Part shown: positions 1-7,613 of the stretch, piece by piece | Numbering within the stretch: the first letter of the stretch is position 1 | Layout: each line of letters starts with the position of its first letter | Assembly (NCBI GenBank): GCA_964401045.1 | Contig: CAYNXB010000008.1 | Location: 1 to 64,000 of the forward strand | Direction: 5' to 3' | DNA: 64,000 nt | Origin: CAYNXB01 sp964401045 | Lineage (GTDB): Bacteria; Pseudomonadota; Alphaproteobacteria; Sphingomonadales; Sphingomonadaceae | Made by a program: the position numbers and the translations under genes | The notes under the pieces: generated by a model | The model's database searches: none | What the model was told of the DNA's origin: nothing | The model's input: the letters and a program-made list of their open reading frames with translations, nothing else

Positions 1-203
1 ACCTCGTAACCTTTGACGATCTCGTCTCGGTCGACCGGGCCGACGCCCTGGACGACCTTTTCGTAATTGATCCGCTTGCCGCTCGGTTCGTGGATCTGGT
101 GGAATGCGATCGTCGCGCCGCTCTTGGTCGCGGCGTAAACCTCCACCGGGATCGACACCAACGCGAGCCTGATCTGTCCCTGCCAGTAAGCGCGTGCCGC
201 CAT
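1..203 (-). CDS. ku: Ku protein, non-homologous end joining (5' part only)
   Basis: Only the first 67 codons lie in the window; the gene runs off the left edge. The reading MAARAYWQGQIRLALVSIPV, then a YAATKSG stretch and FHQIHEPSGKRINYEK, is the conserved N-terminus of bacterial Ku, the homodimeric ring that binds double-strand DNA ends and recruits LigD for non-homologous end joining. I chose the ATG at 203 over the in-frame ATG at 218 because a GGAGG lies about 8 bases before it, inside the codons after 218. The partner ligD is not in the window and could lie beyond the left edge. Family assignment is firm; activity cannot be judged from a fragment. Confidence 0.9.
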   Translation of the reverse strand, partial: MAARAYWQGQIRLALVSIPVEVYAATKSGATIAFHQIHEPSGKRINYEKVVQGVGPVDRDEIVKGYE

Positions 204-229
204 GTGCGTTGCCTCCATTTTCGCGGTGT

Positions 230-1144
230 TCAGCGATTCAAGAGCCGCTTCGGTTCCTCCAGTTTCACGTCTTTGCGCAGCCACTCGAGAAGTTGGTCGC
301 GCGCGGGCAATCCGCGCTCGCCGTTCCAGGCGAGGAACAGCGGCGAGCGGGCGCCCTGATCCGTCAGCCTAACGGCCGCGACGCCCGGCAGCGAGAGCGA
401 GCCGAAGATGTCGAGCGCGATGGTCACGCCCACGCCCGCGCGGACAAAGCCCAGCACCGTATACCACTCGTCGCTGGTATGGCCCACCGTGGGTGTGAAC
501 CCGGCACGAATGCACAACGCGTTGATCTGGTGATGCAGTCCGGGCGCGACCGCGGGGTTGAACAGCACGAACGGCTCGCCCGCCAGATCGGCGAGCCCGA
601 GCGCGTTGCGCTGCGCCAGCCGGTGCCCCTCCGGCACCAGCGCTACGAACCGCTGGTAGCCGAAGATCTCGCTCCTGATGGAGCGTTCGGCCGGCAGCTC
701 CCGGGTGACCGCGATGTCGATCATCCCCGATCGCAACGCTTCGGGCTGCTGCGCGGAATGCATGTCTCGCAACGTGAGCGCGATGTCCGGGTAGGCACCT
801 CGGAAGCGCTGGATCGACAGGGGCACGTCGGACAGCATCGCCGTGGAGGCGACCGCAATGGTGATCGCACCGACCTTGCCGCGCTCGACCAGCCGCGCCT
901 GCTCAGCCGCGGCGTCGAAATCGCCGAACGCGCGCCGGGCTGCGTCGGCCACGATCTCCCCGGCAGGCGTCAGCGCCACGCGGGGGCGGCGCACGAACAG
1001 CGTCACGCCGAGGCTCCGCTCGATCTGCGCAAGGCGCACGCTGAGCTGCGGCTGGCGCATCGCCAGCGCCTCGGCCGCGCGGCCGAAATGCAGCTCGCGA
1101 GCGAGGGCGTCGATCAGCTCGAGGTCGCGGGTGCTGAGGCTCAT
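230..1144 (-). CDS. LysR-family transcriptional regulator
   Basis: 304 residues, the usual LysR length. The N-terminal winged helix-turn-helix (about residues 1-65) reads RDLELIDALARELHFGRAAE and then QPQLSVRLAQIERSLGVTLF, and is followed by a LysR substrate-binding domain (about 90-295) of the BenM/CatM kind that often senses aromatic compounds. It is transcribed away from the split-dikinase/biotin carboxylase operon starting at 1252, the usual position of a LysR activator relative to its target. A TTCCG-N5-CGGAA inverted repeat lies in the 107-base shared intergenic region. Control of the operon is therefore a good inference but is not shown. The inducer is unknown; a hydroxyacetophenone-type ligand would fit the operon. 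Confidence 0.88.
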   Translation of the reverse strand: MSLSTRDLELIDALARELHFGRAAEALAMRQPQLSVRLAQIERSLGVTLFVRRPRVALTPAGEIVADAARRAFGDFDAAAEQARLVERGKVGAITIAVASTAMLSDVPLSIQRFRGAYPDIALTLRDMHSAQQPEALRSGMIDIAVTRELPAERSIRSEIFGYQRFVALVPEGHRLAQRNALGLADLAGEPFVLFNPAVAPGLHHQINALCIRAGFTPTVGHTSDEWYTVLGFVRAGVGVTIALDIFGSLSLPGVAAVRLTDQGARSPLFLAWNGERGLPARDQLLEWLRKDVKLEEPKRLLNR

Positions 1145-1173
1145 ACGAAATCCCGAATGACGCGATTAGGATA

Positions 1174-1188
1174 TTCCGCTTTTCGGAA
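1174..1188. promoter_or_regulatory. Candidate LysR operator between the divergent genes
   Basis: TTCCG (1174-1178) and CGGAA (1184-1188) form a perfect 5+5 inverted repeat with a 5-base spacer, an interrupted palindrome of the general kind bound by LysR proteins. It lies in the only intergenic space between the lysR-type gene and the operon at 1252. No clear -35/-10 pair was recognised next to it. Confidence 0.35.
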
Positions 1189-1251
1189 AGATTGTCGAGC
1201 GGTAGCTTCCCCGTAACGACGAGCGCAGAATCGCGCCGCTGGAGAGATGCC

Positions 1252-2856
1252 ATGAACGACCAGTCGAAGATCGAGGCCGCCAAGGGCTTCCCGCTGCCGA
1301 GCTCGCTCACGGTGGCGCCGGGCACCGAGAACGCGCAGGCCGCATTCCCCTACTACATGCAGTTCGGCGAGGGCGACGACGAGCGCTTCTGGTTCTACAA
1401 CTCGATGCACTTCCCCGAGCCGATGCACCACTTCGACATGGTCACGGCGGAAGCCGCCTATTGCGCGCTCGGATCGGCCAATACCCGCGTCCACGTGCTG
1501 CCGACCACCAAGGGCATCGACTACCGCATCATCAACGGCCGCGTGTACATCGGCGGTGTCGGCGTGACCGATCCGGCGGAGCTGGAAGAACGCACGGCCG
1601 AGTTCCAGCAGCGCGCGTTCTACTACTACGAGCACTGGGAGCGGCTGTACGATTCCTGGAAGGACAAGATGCGCGCCCTGATCAAGAGCGCGCAGGACCT
1701 GCCGGTCCCGTCACTGCCCGATTACGAGCCGCTCGAGAACGTTCACGCCGGCAAGGGTGTCGCCTCCAATCACTACCTGCTCGATACCTACCAGCGCATC
1801 CTCGAAGGCTACTTCCGGATGTGGCACCACCACTTCGAGTTCCTGCTGCTCGGTTACGGCGCGTATCTGACCTTCTTCGACTTCTGCAAGAAGGCCTTCC
1901 CCGAGATCACNNNNNNNNNNNNNNNNNNNNNNNNNNNNNNNNNNNNNNNNNNNNNNNNNNNNNNNNNNNNNNNNNNNNNNNNNNNNNNNNNNNNNNNNNN
2001 NNNNNNNNNNGGCGAGAACATCGACCGCCCGATGGCGAAGCTCCAGGCCGAGCGGCAGGAGCTGATCGAGGGCTATCGCGACCTGCTTTCGAACGACCAG
2101 GACCGCGCTGTTTACGACCAGATGATCACCCTCGCGACGCGCGTGTTTCCATACGTCGAGGGCCACAAGTTCTACTGCGAGCACTGGTTCACCAACCTGT
2201 TCTTCAACAAGATCCGCGAGTTCGGCGCATTGCTCACGGAGAACGGCTTCTTCGAAAAGGAAGAGGACGTGTTCCACCTCACCCACTACGAGCTGGAGCA
2301 GGTGATCGTCGACCTGATGACGAGCTGGTCGAATGGCTCGCCGCCGCGCGGCATCCAGCGCACCCGGGCGATGGTCGCGGAGCGGCAGGCGGCGATCAAG
2401 ACATGGGGACCGCTCGAAACGCCGCCCGCGCTCGGTCCGGTTCCGGACATCATCGATGACCCGGCGATCGTGATGTTGTGGGGCATCACCCGCGAGAACC
2501 TCGATTCCTGGCTCAGCACCGATGAAGAGGTGACCAACGAGATCAAGGGCTTTGCCGCGTCGTCGGGCGTGGTCGAAGGAACAGCGCGCGTGGTGAAGAG
2601 CGTGCAGGAGATCAACCGCCTGCAAAAGGGCGACATCCTCGTGTGCCAGGTGACCAATCCGACCTGGGCGCCGGTATTCCAGAAGATCGGCGCCGCAGTG
2701 TCCGACATCGGCGGATCGATGAGCCACGCGGCCATCGTGGCGCGCGAATACGGGCTGCCGGCGGTGGTCGGCACCGGCACTGCAACCGCACGGATCAAGG
2801 ATGGCCAACGCATCCGCGTCGACGGCGGACGCGGCGTGGTAACGCTTCTCGATTGA
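1252..2856 (+). CDS. Phosphohistidine (mobile-domain) subunit of a split PEP-synthase-like dikinase; AcvA/HpeH/PpsA-type
   Basis: The C-terminal 95 residues are a PEP-utilising-enzyme swivelling domain with GGSMSHAAIVAREYGLPAVVG; the His in SMSHAA, 43 residues from the end, is the expected phosphohistidine. PEP synthase has CH where this protein has SH. The N-terminal part (FYNSMHFPEPMHHFD and so on) resembles the long N-terminal region of phenylphosphate-synthase-type subunits. The ATP-binding half is the next gene, so the two together should make one ATP-dependent dikinase that phosphorylates an alcohol or phenol. The ATG at 1252 follows a GGAGAG; an upstream in-frame start at 1192 has no support. 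A 100-N gap (1911-2010) interrupts the gene, so the length (about 534 residues as drawn) and 30 or more middle residues are unknown. Domain call is firm; substrate is inferred from the neighbours. Confidence 0.8.
   Translation: MNDQSKIEAAKGFPLPSSLTVAPGTENAQAAFPYYMQFGEGDDERFWFYNSMHFPEPMHHFDMVTAEAAYCALGSANTRVHVLPTTKGIDYRIINGRVYIGGVGVTDPAELEERTAEFQQRAFYYYEHWERLYDSWKDKMRALIKSAQDLPVPSLPDYEPLENVHAGKGVASNHYLLDTYQRILEGYFRMWHHHFEFLLLGYGAYLTFFDFCKKAFPEIXXXXXXXXXXXXXXXXXXXXXXXXXXXXXXXXXXGENIDRPMAKLQAERQELIEGYRDLLSNDQDRAVYDQMITLATRVFPYVEGHKFYCEHWFTNLFFNKIREFGALLTENGFFEKEEDVFHLTHYELEQVIVDLMTSWSNGSPPRGIQRTRAMVAERQAAIKTWGPLETPPALGPVPDIIDDPAIVMLWGITRENLDSWLSTDEEVTNEIKGFAASSGVVEGTARVVKSVQEINRLQKGDILVCQVTNPTWAPVFQKIGAAVSDIGGSMSHAAIVAREYGLPAVVGTGTATARIKDGQRIRVDGGRGVVTLLD
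1911..2010. other. Assembly gap (100 N) inside the dikinase gene
   Basis: Exactly 100 undetermined bases, the conventional placeholder for a scaffold gap of unknown size. The reading frame happens to continue across it, with sensible protein on both sides (ending KKAFPEI and resuming GENIDRPMAKLQ), but that does not show that the true gap is 100 bases. Confidence 0.97.
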
Positions 2857-2867
2857 GGAATTGACCT

Positions 2868-3920
2868 GTGAGTGACGTGATTTCGTGGTTCGCCGACATC
2901 GGCCTGGCGGACCGGCCGACTGTCGGCGGCAAGGGTGGCAGCCTCGGCGAACTGACCAAAGCGGGTATCGACGTGCCGCCGGGCTTCGTCGTGCGCACCG
3001 AGGCGTTCGAGGCGTTCGTGCGCCATCTCGACGCGGTGGAGCCGCTGCGCGCGCCGGTCGAAGGGCTCGATCCGGATGATCTCGACACCGCCCGTTCGCT
3101 GCTCGAAAAGATCCGCGCGCGTCTCACTGGCAGCGACCTTCCCGACGATGTCCAGGCCGAGATCACCGCAGCCTACGAGCAGCTTTGCGCCGGGCGGGGT
3201 AACATTCCCGTGGCGGTGCGCTCCTCAGCCACCACCGAGGACGCGGAGGATGCAAGCTTCGCCGGTCTGCAGGATACGTATCTGTGGGTGATCGGCGCGG
3301 AGTCGGTGATCGACTACGTGCGCCAGTGCTGGGCGAGCCTCTACTCGGTGGAATCGGTTGTCTATCGCCGAAAGCAGGCCTTCCCCGAGGCGGGCGTGGC
3401 GATGGGCGTGGTTGTCCAGCAGATGGTCGACGCGCGCTGCGCCGGGGTGATGTTCACCCGCAGCCCCACCACCGGCGACAAGTCGGTCATCACCATCGAA
3501 GGTGCATGGGGCCTCGGCTCGGCCGTCGTCTCGGGCGAAGTCACGCCCGATCGCTGGGTGGTGGGCAAGCTCACCGGCGACATCTCGGTGCGCGACATCT
3601 CCGACAAGCACGTCGAGCAGCTGCCCAGGGCGGGCGGCGGAATAGAGGAAGTGCCGGTGCCGGACGAGCGGCGCAAGATCGAGTGCATGTCCGACGACGA
3701 GCTCCAGGCGCTGCGCGCGATCGGCCGGCAATGCGAGAAGCACTACGGCAAGCCGCAGGACATTGAATGGGCGGTCGAGCGCGACACCGGTAAGATCCTG
3801 CTCCTGCAGAGCCGGCCGGAAACGGTGTGGTCGGCGAAGGAAGCCGAGGCAGCGCCGGTCGCCGCCGTTTCCGACAATCCCCTTTCGCACGTGATGAACA
3901 TCTTCGGGGGCCGCCGGTGA
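2868..3920 (+). CDS. ATP/pyruvate-phosphate-dikinase-type ATP-binding subunit of the split dikinase; AcvB/HpeI/PpsB-type
   Basis: 350 residues forming only the N-terminal PPDK/PEP-synthase ATP-grasp domain. Hallmarks: VGGKGGSLGELTKAGIDVPP near the start, AVRSSATTEDAEDASFAGL, GVMFTRSPTTGD, AWGLGSAVVSGEVTPDRW and a terminal DIEWAVERDTGKILLLQSRP. There is no phosphohistidine domain; the preceding gene supplies it. The GTG start at 2868 has a GAGGAA 7 bases upstream and lies 11 bases after the previous stop, so the two are co-translated. By family chemistry, ATP plus substrate gives phospho-substrate, AMP and phosphate through a His intermediate on the partner protein. The split into about 530 and 350 residues is the phenylphosphate-synthase pattern and not that of ordinary PEP synthase, which is one chain of about 800. 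Confidence 0.85.
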   Translation: MSDVISWFADIGLADRPTVGGKGGSLGELTKAGIDVPPGFVVRTEAFEAFVRHLDAVEPLRAPVEGLDPDDLDTARSLLEKIRARLTGSDLPDDVQAEITAAYEQLCAGRGNIPVAVRSSATTEDAEDASFAGLQDTYLWVIGAESVIDYVRQCWASLYSVESVVYRRKQAFPEAGVAMGVVVQQMVDARCAGVMFTRSPTTGDKSVITIEGAWGLGSAVVSGEVTPDRWVVGKLTGDISVRDISDKHVEQLPRAGGGIEEVPVPDERRKIECMSDDELQALRAIGRQCEKHYGKPQDIEWAVERDTGKILLLQSRPETVWSAKEAEAAPVAAVSDNPLSHVMNIFGGRR

Positions 3921-4366
3921 AATTGACCGCGGCGGACATCGCCGAAATCGCCCGGCTGCTCGACGAATCTAGGTTCGCCTCGCTGGACCTGCAAATGGGT
4001 GACTTCCGCGTGCGCATTCGCCGCGACAGCGGCGGCTGGTCGGCGCCCGCGAGCGAGGAGCCGCGCTACGTCGAGGCAGAGCGCGCTCCCGCGCCCATCG
4101 CTTCTCCGAGCGGACCAGTCGCCGGCGAAACCGATGTGCGCGCGCCCCTGCTCGGCAATTTCTATTCCGCGCCGCGCCCAGGCGATCCGCCATTCGTCGA
4201 GATCGGCTCGACCGTCACCGAGGATACCACGATCGGCATCATCGAAGTGATGAAGCTGATGAACCCAATCCGCGCGGGGGTGGCTGGCACGGTTACGGCC
4301 ATCCTCACGGCCAACGGCACGTCGGTCGAGGAAGGCCAGCCCCTTATTCGCGTGAAGGCGGCTTAG
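3917..4366 (+). CDS. Biotin carboxyl carrier protein of the carboxylase operon
   Basis: 149 residues, AccB-like. The biotinyl domain occupies about residues 75-149: APLLGNFYSAPRPGDPPFVE, then IIEVMKLMNPI with the biotinylated Lys at position 113 of MKLM. The start is a GTG overlapping the stop of the previous gene (GTGA at 3917-3920), preceded by a run of G that can act as Shine-Dalgarno sequence. A much longer open frame starting at 3827 is only read-through. The next gene starts 2 bases after its stop. It should carry CO2 from a biotin carboxylase to the carboxyltransferase encoded next. No biotin carboxylase gene lies in the operon, so it must borrow one, perhaps the housekeeping AccC, if the system is conventional. 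Confidence 0.85.
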   Translation: MKLTAADIAEIARLLDESRFASLDLQMGDFRVRIRRDSGGWSAPASEEPRYVEAERAPAPIASPSGPVAGETDVRAPLLGNFYSAPRPGDPPFVEIGSTVTEDTTIGIIEVMKLMNPIRAGVAGTVTAILTANGTSVEEGQPLIRVKAA

Positions 4367-4368
4367 CG

Positions 4369-5829
4369 ATGGCCAAGGTCCAACTCGTCGAAACCTCGCT
4401 TCGTGACGGCAATCAGTGCCTGTGGGGGGCGCTCGGGGTCGACACCGCGAGGACGTTGACCATCGCCCCGGCGATGGAGCGCGCCGGCTTCAAGGCGATC
4501 GACTTCACCACCAGCACCCACATGGGCGTGGCGGTGCGCTACAAGCAGGAAGACCCGTGGGAGCGGATCCGCGGCATGGCCGAGATCTGCAAGGACACCC
4601 CCCTGCAGTTCCTCTCGACCGGCTTCCGCTTCATCGCGTGGGAAACCGCCAGCCCCGAGTTCATGGAGCTGGCATTCCGCACGCTCGCGATCAATGGTAT
4701 CCGCCGCTTCGCGCTCGCCGATCCGAACAACGATGCGGCCTCGAACGTCGAGGTGGCGAAGCTGGTCAAGCGCGCGGGCGGCGATCAGGTCATCGGCGCG
4801 CTGGTCTATTCGCTGAGCCCGATCCACGACGATGCGCACTATGCGGCCGCTGCCCGCACGATGGCAGCAAGCCCGAATATCGAAGCGCTCTACATCAAGG
4901 ATCCGGGCGGGCTCCTGACGAGCAAGCGCGCGCAGACCCTGATCCCCGCGATCATGGCCGAGATCGGCGACAAGCCGCTCGAGCTTCACGCGCATTGCAC
5001 CATCGGGCTCGCGGAGCGCGCCTATCTCGAAGGCGTCGAGCTGGGGGTGAGCGCCGTGCAGTGCGCGAGCGGAGGCGCGGCTGACGGCACCTCCAATCCG
5101 CCGCTGGACCGGATGATCGCCAATTTGCGCGCGATGGGCCACGACGTGGATATCGACGACGAGGCAGTGGCCGAGATATCCGCCTATTTCACGGCGCTCG
5201 CCGAGGCCGAAGGGCTGCCGACGGGCAAACCGATGGCGTTCGACGCGGCCTACCTCCACCACCAGCTCCCCGGGGGAATGGTCGGGACTATGCGCCGCCA
5301 CTTGGCCGATCACGGCGTGCCGGAGCTTGAAGGCAGGGTGATCGAGGAGATGGGGCGGGTGCGCGAGGAGCTCGGTTGGCCGATCGTGATGACCCCGTTC
5401 GCGCAGATGCTGCAAACCCAGGCGATGCTCAACGTCACCGGCAAGGAGCGCTACGGCGTGATCCCCGACGAGATCATCCGTTACGCGCTCGGCAAGTTCG
5501 GGCGGCCCAACGTGCCGATTGCGGGAGACGTGATGGACCGCATCATGGCCAATCCGCGTACCCGCGAACTCGAAGCAGAAACGGGCATGAGCGATTTGAA
5601 AACACTGCGTAAACGCATTGGTGAATCCCTCTCCGACGAGGAGTTCCTGCTGCGCGCCACGATGCCCGCCAACCTCGTCGATGCGATGCAGGACAAGGGC
5701 CCGGCGCCGCGTGAATACGACCCGGAGAAAGTGCCGATCATGAACCTGCTGCGCGACGTGCTCCGCCGCACCGATATCGACAGCCTCAGTCTGGAAAAGC
5801 CGGACTTCAAGCTGGAGGTCGCCGCGTGA
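4369..5829 (+). CDS. Pyruvate-carboxylase-type carboxyltransferase (DRE-TIM/HMGL-like) subunit
   Basis: 486 residues. The N-terminal 300 form an HMGL-like TIM barrel: VETSLRDGNQCLWG (residues 7-20, the DTTLRD-type motif), LYIKDPGGLLTS with Lys177 at the position carbamylated in pyruvate and oxaloacetate carboxyltransferases, and the metal-binding HxH in LELHAHCTIGLA (His207, His209). The C-terminal part resembles the conserved carboxylase/PYC_OADA domain. It has no biotinyl domain of its own; the preceding gene supplies that. Expected role: moving CO2 from carboxybiotin to an enolisable methyl ketone. Given the dikinase genes upstream, a phosphorylated hydroxyacetophenone is a better guess than pyruvate. 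Its GTGA overlap with the following phosphatase gene argues for one functional unit. Confidence 0.85.
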   Translation: MAKVQLVETSLRDGNQCLWGALGVDTARTLTIAPAMERAGFKAIDFTTSTHMGVAVRYKQEDPWERIRGMAEICKDTPLQFLSTGFRFIAWETASPEFMELAFRTLAINGIRRFALADPNNDAASNVEVAKLVKRAGGDQVIGALVYSLSPIHDDAHYAAAARTMAASPNIEALYIKDPGGLLTSKRAQTLIPAIMAEIGDKPLELHAHCTIGLAERAYLEGVELGVSAVQCASGGAADGTSNPPLDRMIANLRAMGHDVDIDDEAVAEISAYFTALAEAEGLPTGKPMAFDAAYLHHQLPGGMVGTMRRHLADHGVPELEGRVIEEMGRVREELGWPIVMTPFAQMLQTQAMLNVTGKERYGVIPDEIIRYALGKFGRPNVPIAGDVMDRIMANPRTRELEAETGMSDLKTLRKRIGESLSDEEFLLRATMPANLVDAMQDKGPAPREYDPEKVPIMNLLRDVLRRTDIDSLSLEKPDFKLEVAA

Positions 5830-6653
5830 GCCTGGATCGCACGCCCAAGGGCTTCATGTTCGATCTCGACGGCACGCTGATCCTCAGCGACCGCAAGCTC
5901 GGCGGCTATACGGCGATCCCGGGCGCGGCGGAGGCGCTTGCCGCGCTCGACGAACGCGGCATCCCGTGGATCGCGATGACCAATGGCAGCGCCTATCCGG
6001 CGAGTGTGCAGGCGCCCAAGCTGCGCGCCGTCGGCCTGCCGGTGCGCGACGAGCGGCTGTTCACGCCCAACAGCGTCGCGGGGCGCGCGATGGTCGATCG
6101 CGGCTATCGCAATGTGCTGGTGCTCGGCACACAAGGCGTGGCCGACGCGCTGACCGAGATGGGTGTTACTTGTGTTACGCCGGGCCAGCCGGGCGCGGAC
6201 GAGACCGACGCGGTCTACATCGCCTGGCATCCCGACTGCTCGATGCCAGACATTCACCTCGCCTGCGAGCGCGTGCTCGAAGGGGCGGCGCTGCTCACCG
6301 CGTCAGATGTGCCGTTCTTCGCAACGAAGGATGGCCGCAGCTTCGGCTATTCGTGCGCGATCAACGGCGCGGTCGCGCGGGTCACCGGATACGAACCCGA
6401 GCCGTGCGGCAAGCCGAGCGCACTGGCGCTGCGGCTCGTCGCCGAGCAGCTTGGCGTGGCCAAGGAGGATGTCGGCGTGGTCGGCGACGATGCGGTTGCC
6501 GAAATGCAGATGGCGCGCGCGGGCGGGGCGATCGGGATTGCCGTTACAAGCGGCAGCACCGATGCGGCGCAATGGGCCGCGCAGCCGCCCGAGCGCGCGC
6601 CGCACGTGGTAATCTCGGATATTGGGGAATTATTGGAAGCTGCCGGCCTCTAA
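5826..6653 (+). CDS. HAD-IIA family phosphatase (NagD/4-nitrophenylphosphatase-like)
   Basis: 275 residues. Motif I is FMFDLDGTLI with nucleophile Asp13, motif II is AMTNGS, and the C-terminal motif with the conserved Lys and acidic residues reads GKPSALALRLV and then VGVVGDDAVAEMQMAR. The cap insertion in the middle is the class IIA type. The GTG start at 5826 overlaps the previous stop (GTGA), so it is translationally coupled to the carboxyltransferase. In the context of a dikinase plus carboxylase, the simplest role is removing the phosphate from the carboxylated aromatic product, as reported for the phosphatase of the Sphingobium acetovanillone cluster. The substrate is inferred, not visible. 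Confidence 0.82.
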   Translation: MSLDRTPKGFMFDLDGTLILSDRKLGGYTAIPGAAEALAALDERGIPWIAMTNGSAYPASVQAPKLRAVGLPVRDERLFTPNSVAGRAMVDRGYRNVLVLGTQGVADALTEMGVTCVTPGQPGADETDAVYIAWHPDCSMPDIHLACERVLEGAALLTASDVPFFATKDGRSFGYSCAINGAVARVTGYEPEPCGKPSALALRLVAEQLGVAKEDVGVVGDDAVAEMQMARAGGAIGIAVTSGSTDAAQWAAQPPERAPHVVISDIGELLEAAGL

Positions 6654-6687
6654 GCGCCTTCTCTTCAGGGGCCTGGCGTAACGCGTG

Positions 6688-7605
6688 TCAGCCCTGCTTG
6701 GCTTCCTCAAGTTTCACCAGCCGCCACATCGTCTCGGTCACGGGCGTTGCGACCCCCTTGCGTTTGGCCGCCTCCGCAATTGCGCCGCTGATCGCGTCGA
6801 TCTCGGTGCGGCGGCCGGCCTTGATGTCTTGCAGCATCGAGGCTTCGTGGTCCGCGTGATCCGTCATCGAGACTTCGGTCAGCGCGTGGATCGGCGCGGC
6901 TTCGATCAGCACGTTGTTGGCGCGCGCGGCGGCGACGCCTTCCTCGACCATCGCGGAGATCAGCGCGCGGCTCTCGGCCTTTTCGAGGAAGAAGCCCGGC
7001 GTCCGTCGGGTGAGCGCACACAGCGGGTTCATTGCCGAATTGAACACCGCCTTGGCCCAGATCGCCTCTAGGATGTCGGGCTCGAGTTGCGAGGGGAGGC
7101 CTCCGCTGGTCAGCACGCGGCACACTTCGGCGGCGAACGCGGTGTCCGGGCTGAACGCTGGGTAGAGCTTGGTCCCGCCTTCGCCGAGCGAACGGATTCG
7201 GCCCGGGCCGACGAGATCGGCGGGCAGGGTGCTGACGCCCACCAGTACTTTGCCGCGCTGGATGCGGGCGGCGACGCGCTCGACGTTACCCAGCCCGTTC
7301 TGCAGCGTCAGCACGTGGGTGCGCTCCCCGATCAGATGCTTCACCCCTTCGAGCGCGGCGTCGCTGTGGTAGGTCTTGGTGAACAGCAGGATCAGGTCGG
7401 CCTGACCCTGCGCCTCGCTCGGCAGGACAGCAGGCAGCGGCAGGCGCGCGGTGCCCTGGCGCGTCTCGACCTCGAGCCCGTCGCGGTTGATCGCCTCGAT
7501 ATGCGCGGCGCTGGTGTCGACCAGGGTGACGCCGGCGCCTCCGGCGGCCAGGGCTGCACCGTAGAGGCAGCCCATTGCACCCGCGCCGACCACGAATACT
7601 TGCAT
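6688..7605 (-). CDS. 2-dehydropantoate 2-reductase family (ApbA/PanE-like)
   Basis: 305 residues, the family's normal length. It begins MQVFVVGAGAMGCLYGAALA, the GxGxxG NADPH-binding Rossmann motif. TLQNGLGN and the C-terminal helical domain with WAKAVFNSAMNPLCAL (the catalytic-Lys region AKAVFN) are typical. True PanE reduces ketopantoate to pantoate for coenzyme A synthesis, but many bacteria carry paralogues with other 2-oxo acid substrates. It is convergent with the carboxylase operon (34-base gap) and close to the gene at 7614-8417, so it is more likely the distal gene of the minus-strand group than part of the aromatic pathway. Family is certain; the ketopantoate substrate is not. Confidence 0.8.
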   Translation of the reverse strand: MQVFVVGAGAMGCLYGAALAAGGAGVTLVDTSAAHIEAINRDGLEVETRQGTARLPLPAVLPSEAQGQADLILLFTKTYHSDAALEGVKHLIGERTHVLTLQNGLGNVERVAARIQRGKVLVGVSTLPADLVGPGRIRSLGEGGTKLYPAFSPDTAFAAEVCRVLTSGGLPSQLEPDILEAIWAKAVFNSAMNPLCALTRRTPGFFLEKAESRALISAMVEEGVAAARANNVLIEAAPIHALTEVSMTDHADHEASMLQDIKAGRRTEIDAISGAIAEAAKRKGVATPVTETMWRLVKLEEAKQG

Positions 7606-7613
7606 GATACCCT

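Noticed and set aside
194..1216. Long plus-strand ORF opposite the LysR gene
   Set aside because: Shadow frame caused by high GC; its Arg-rich product matches no family, while the minus frame is a complete LysR protein.
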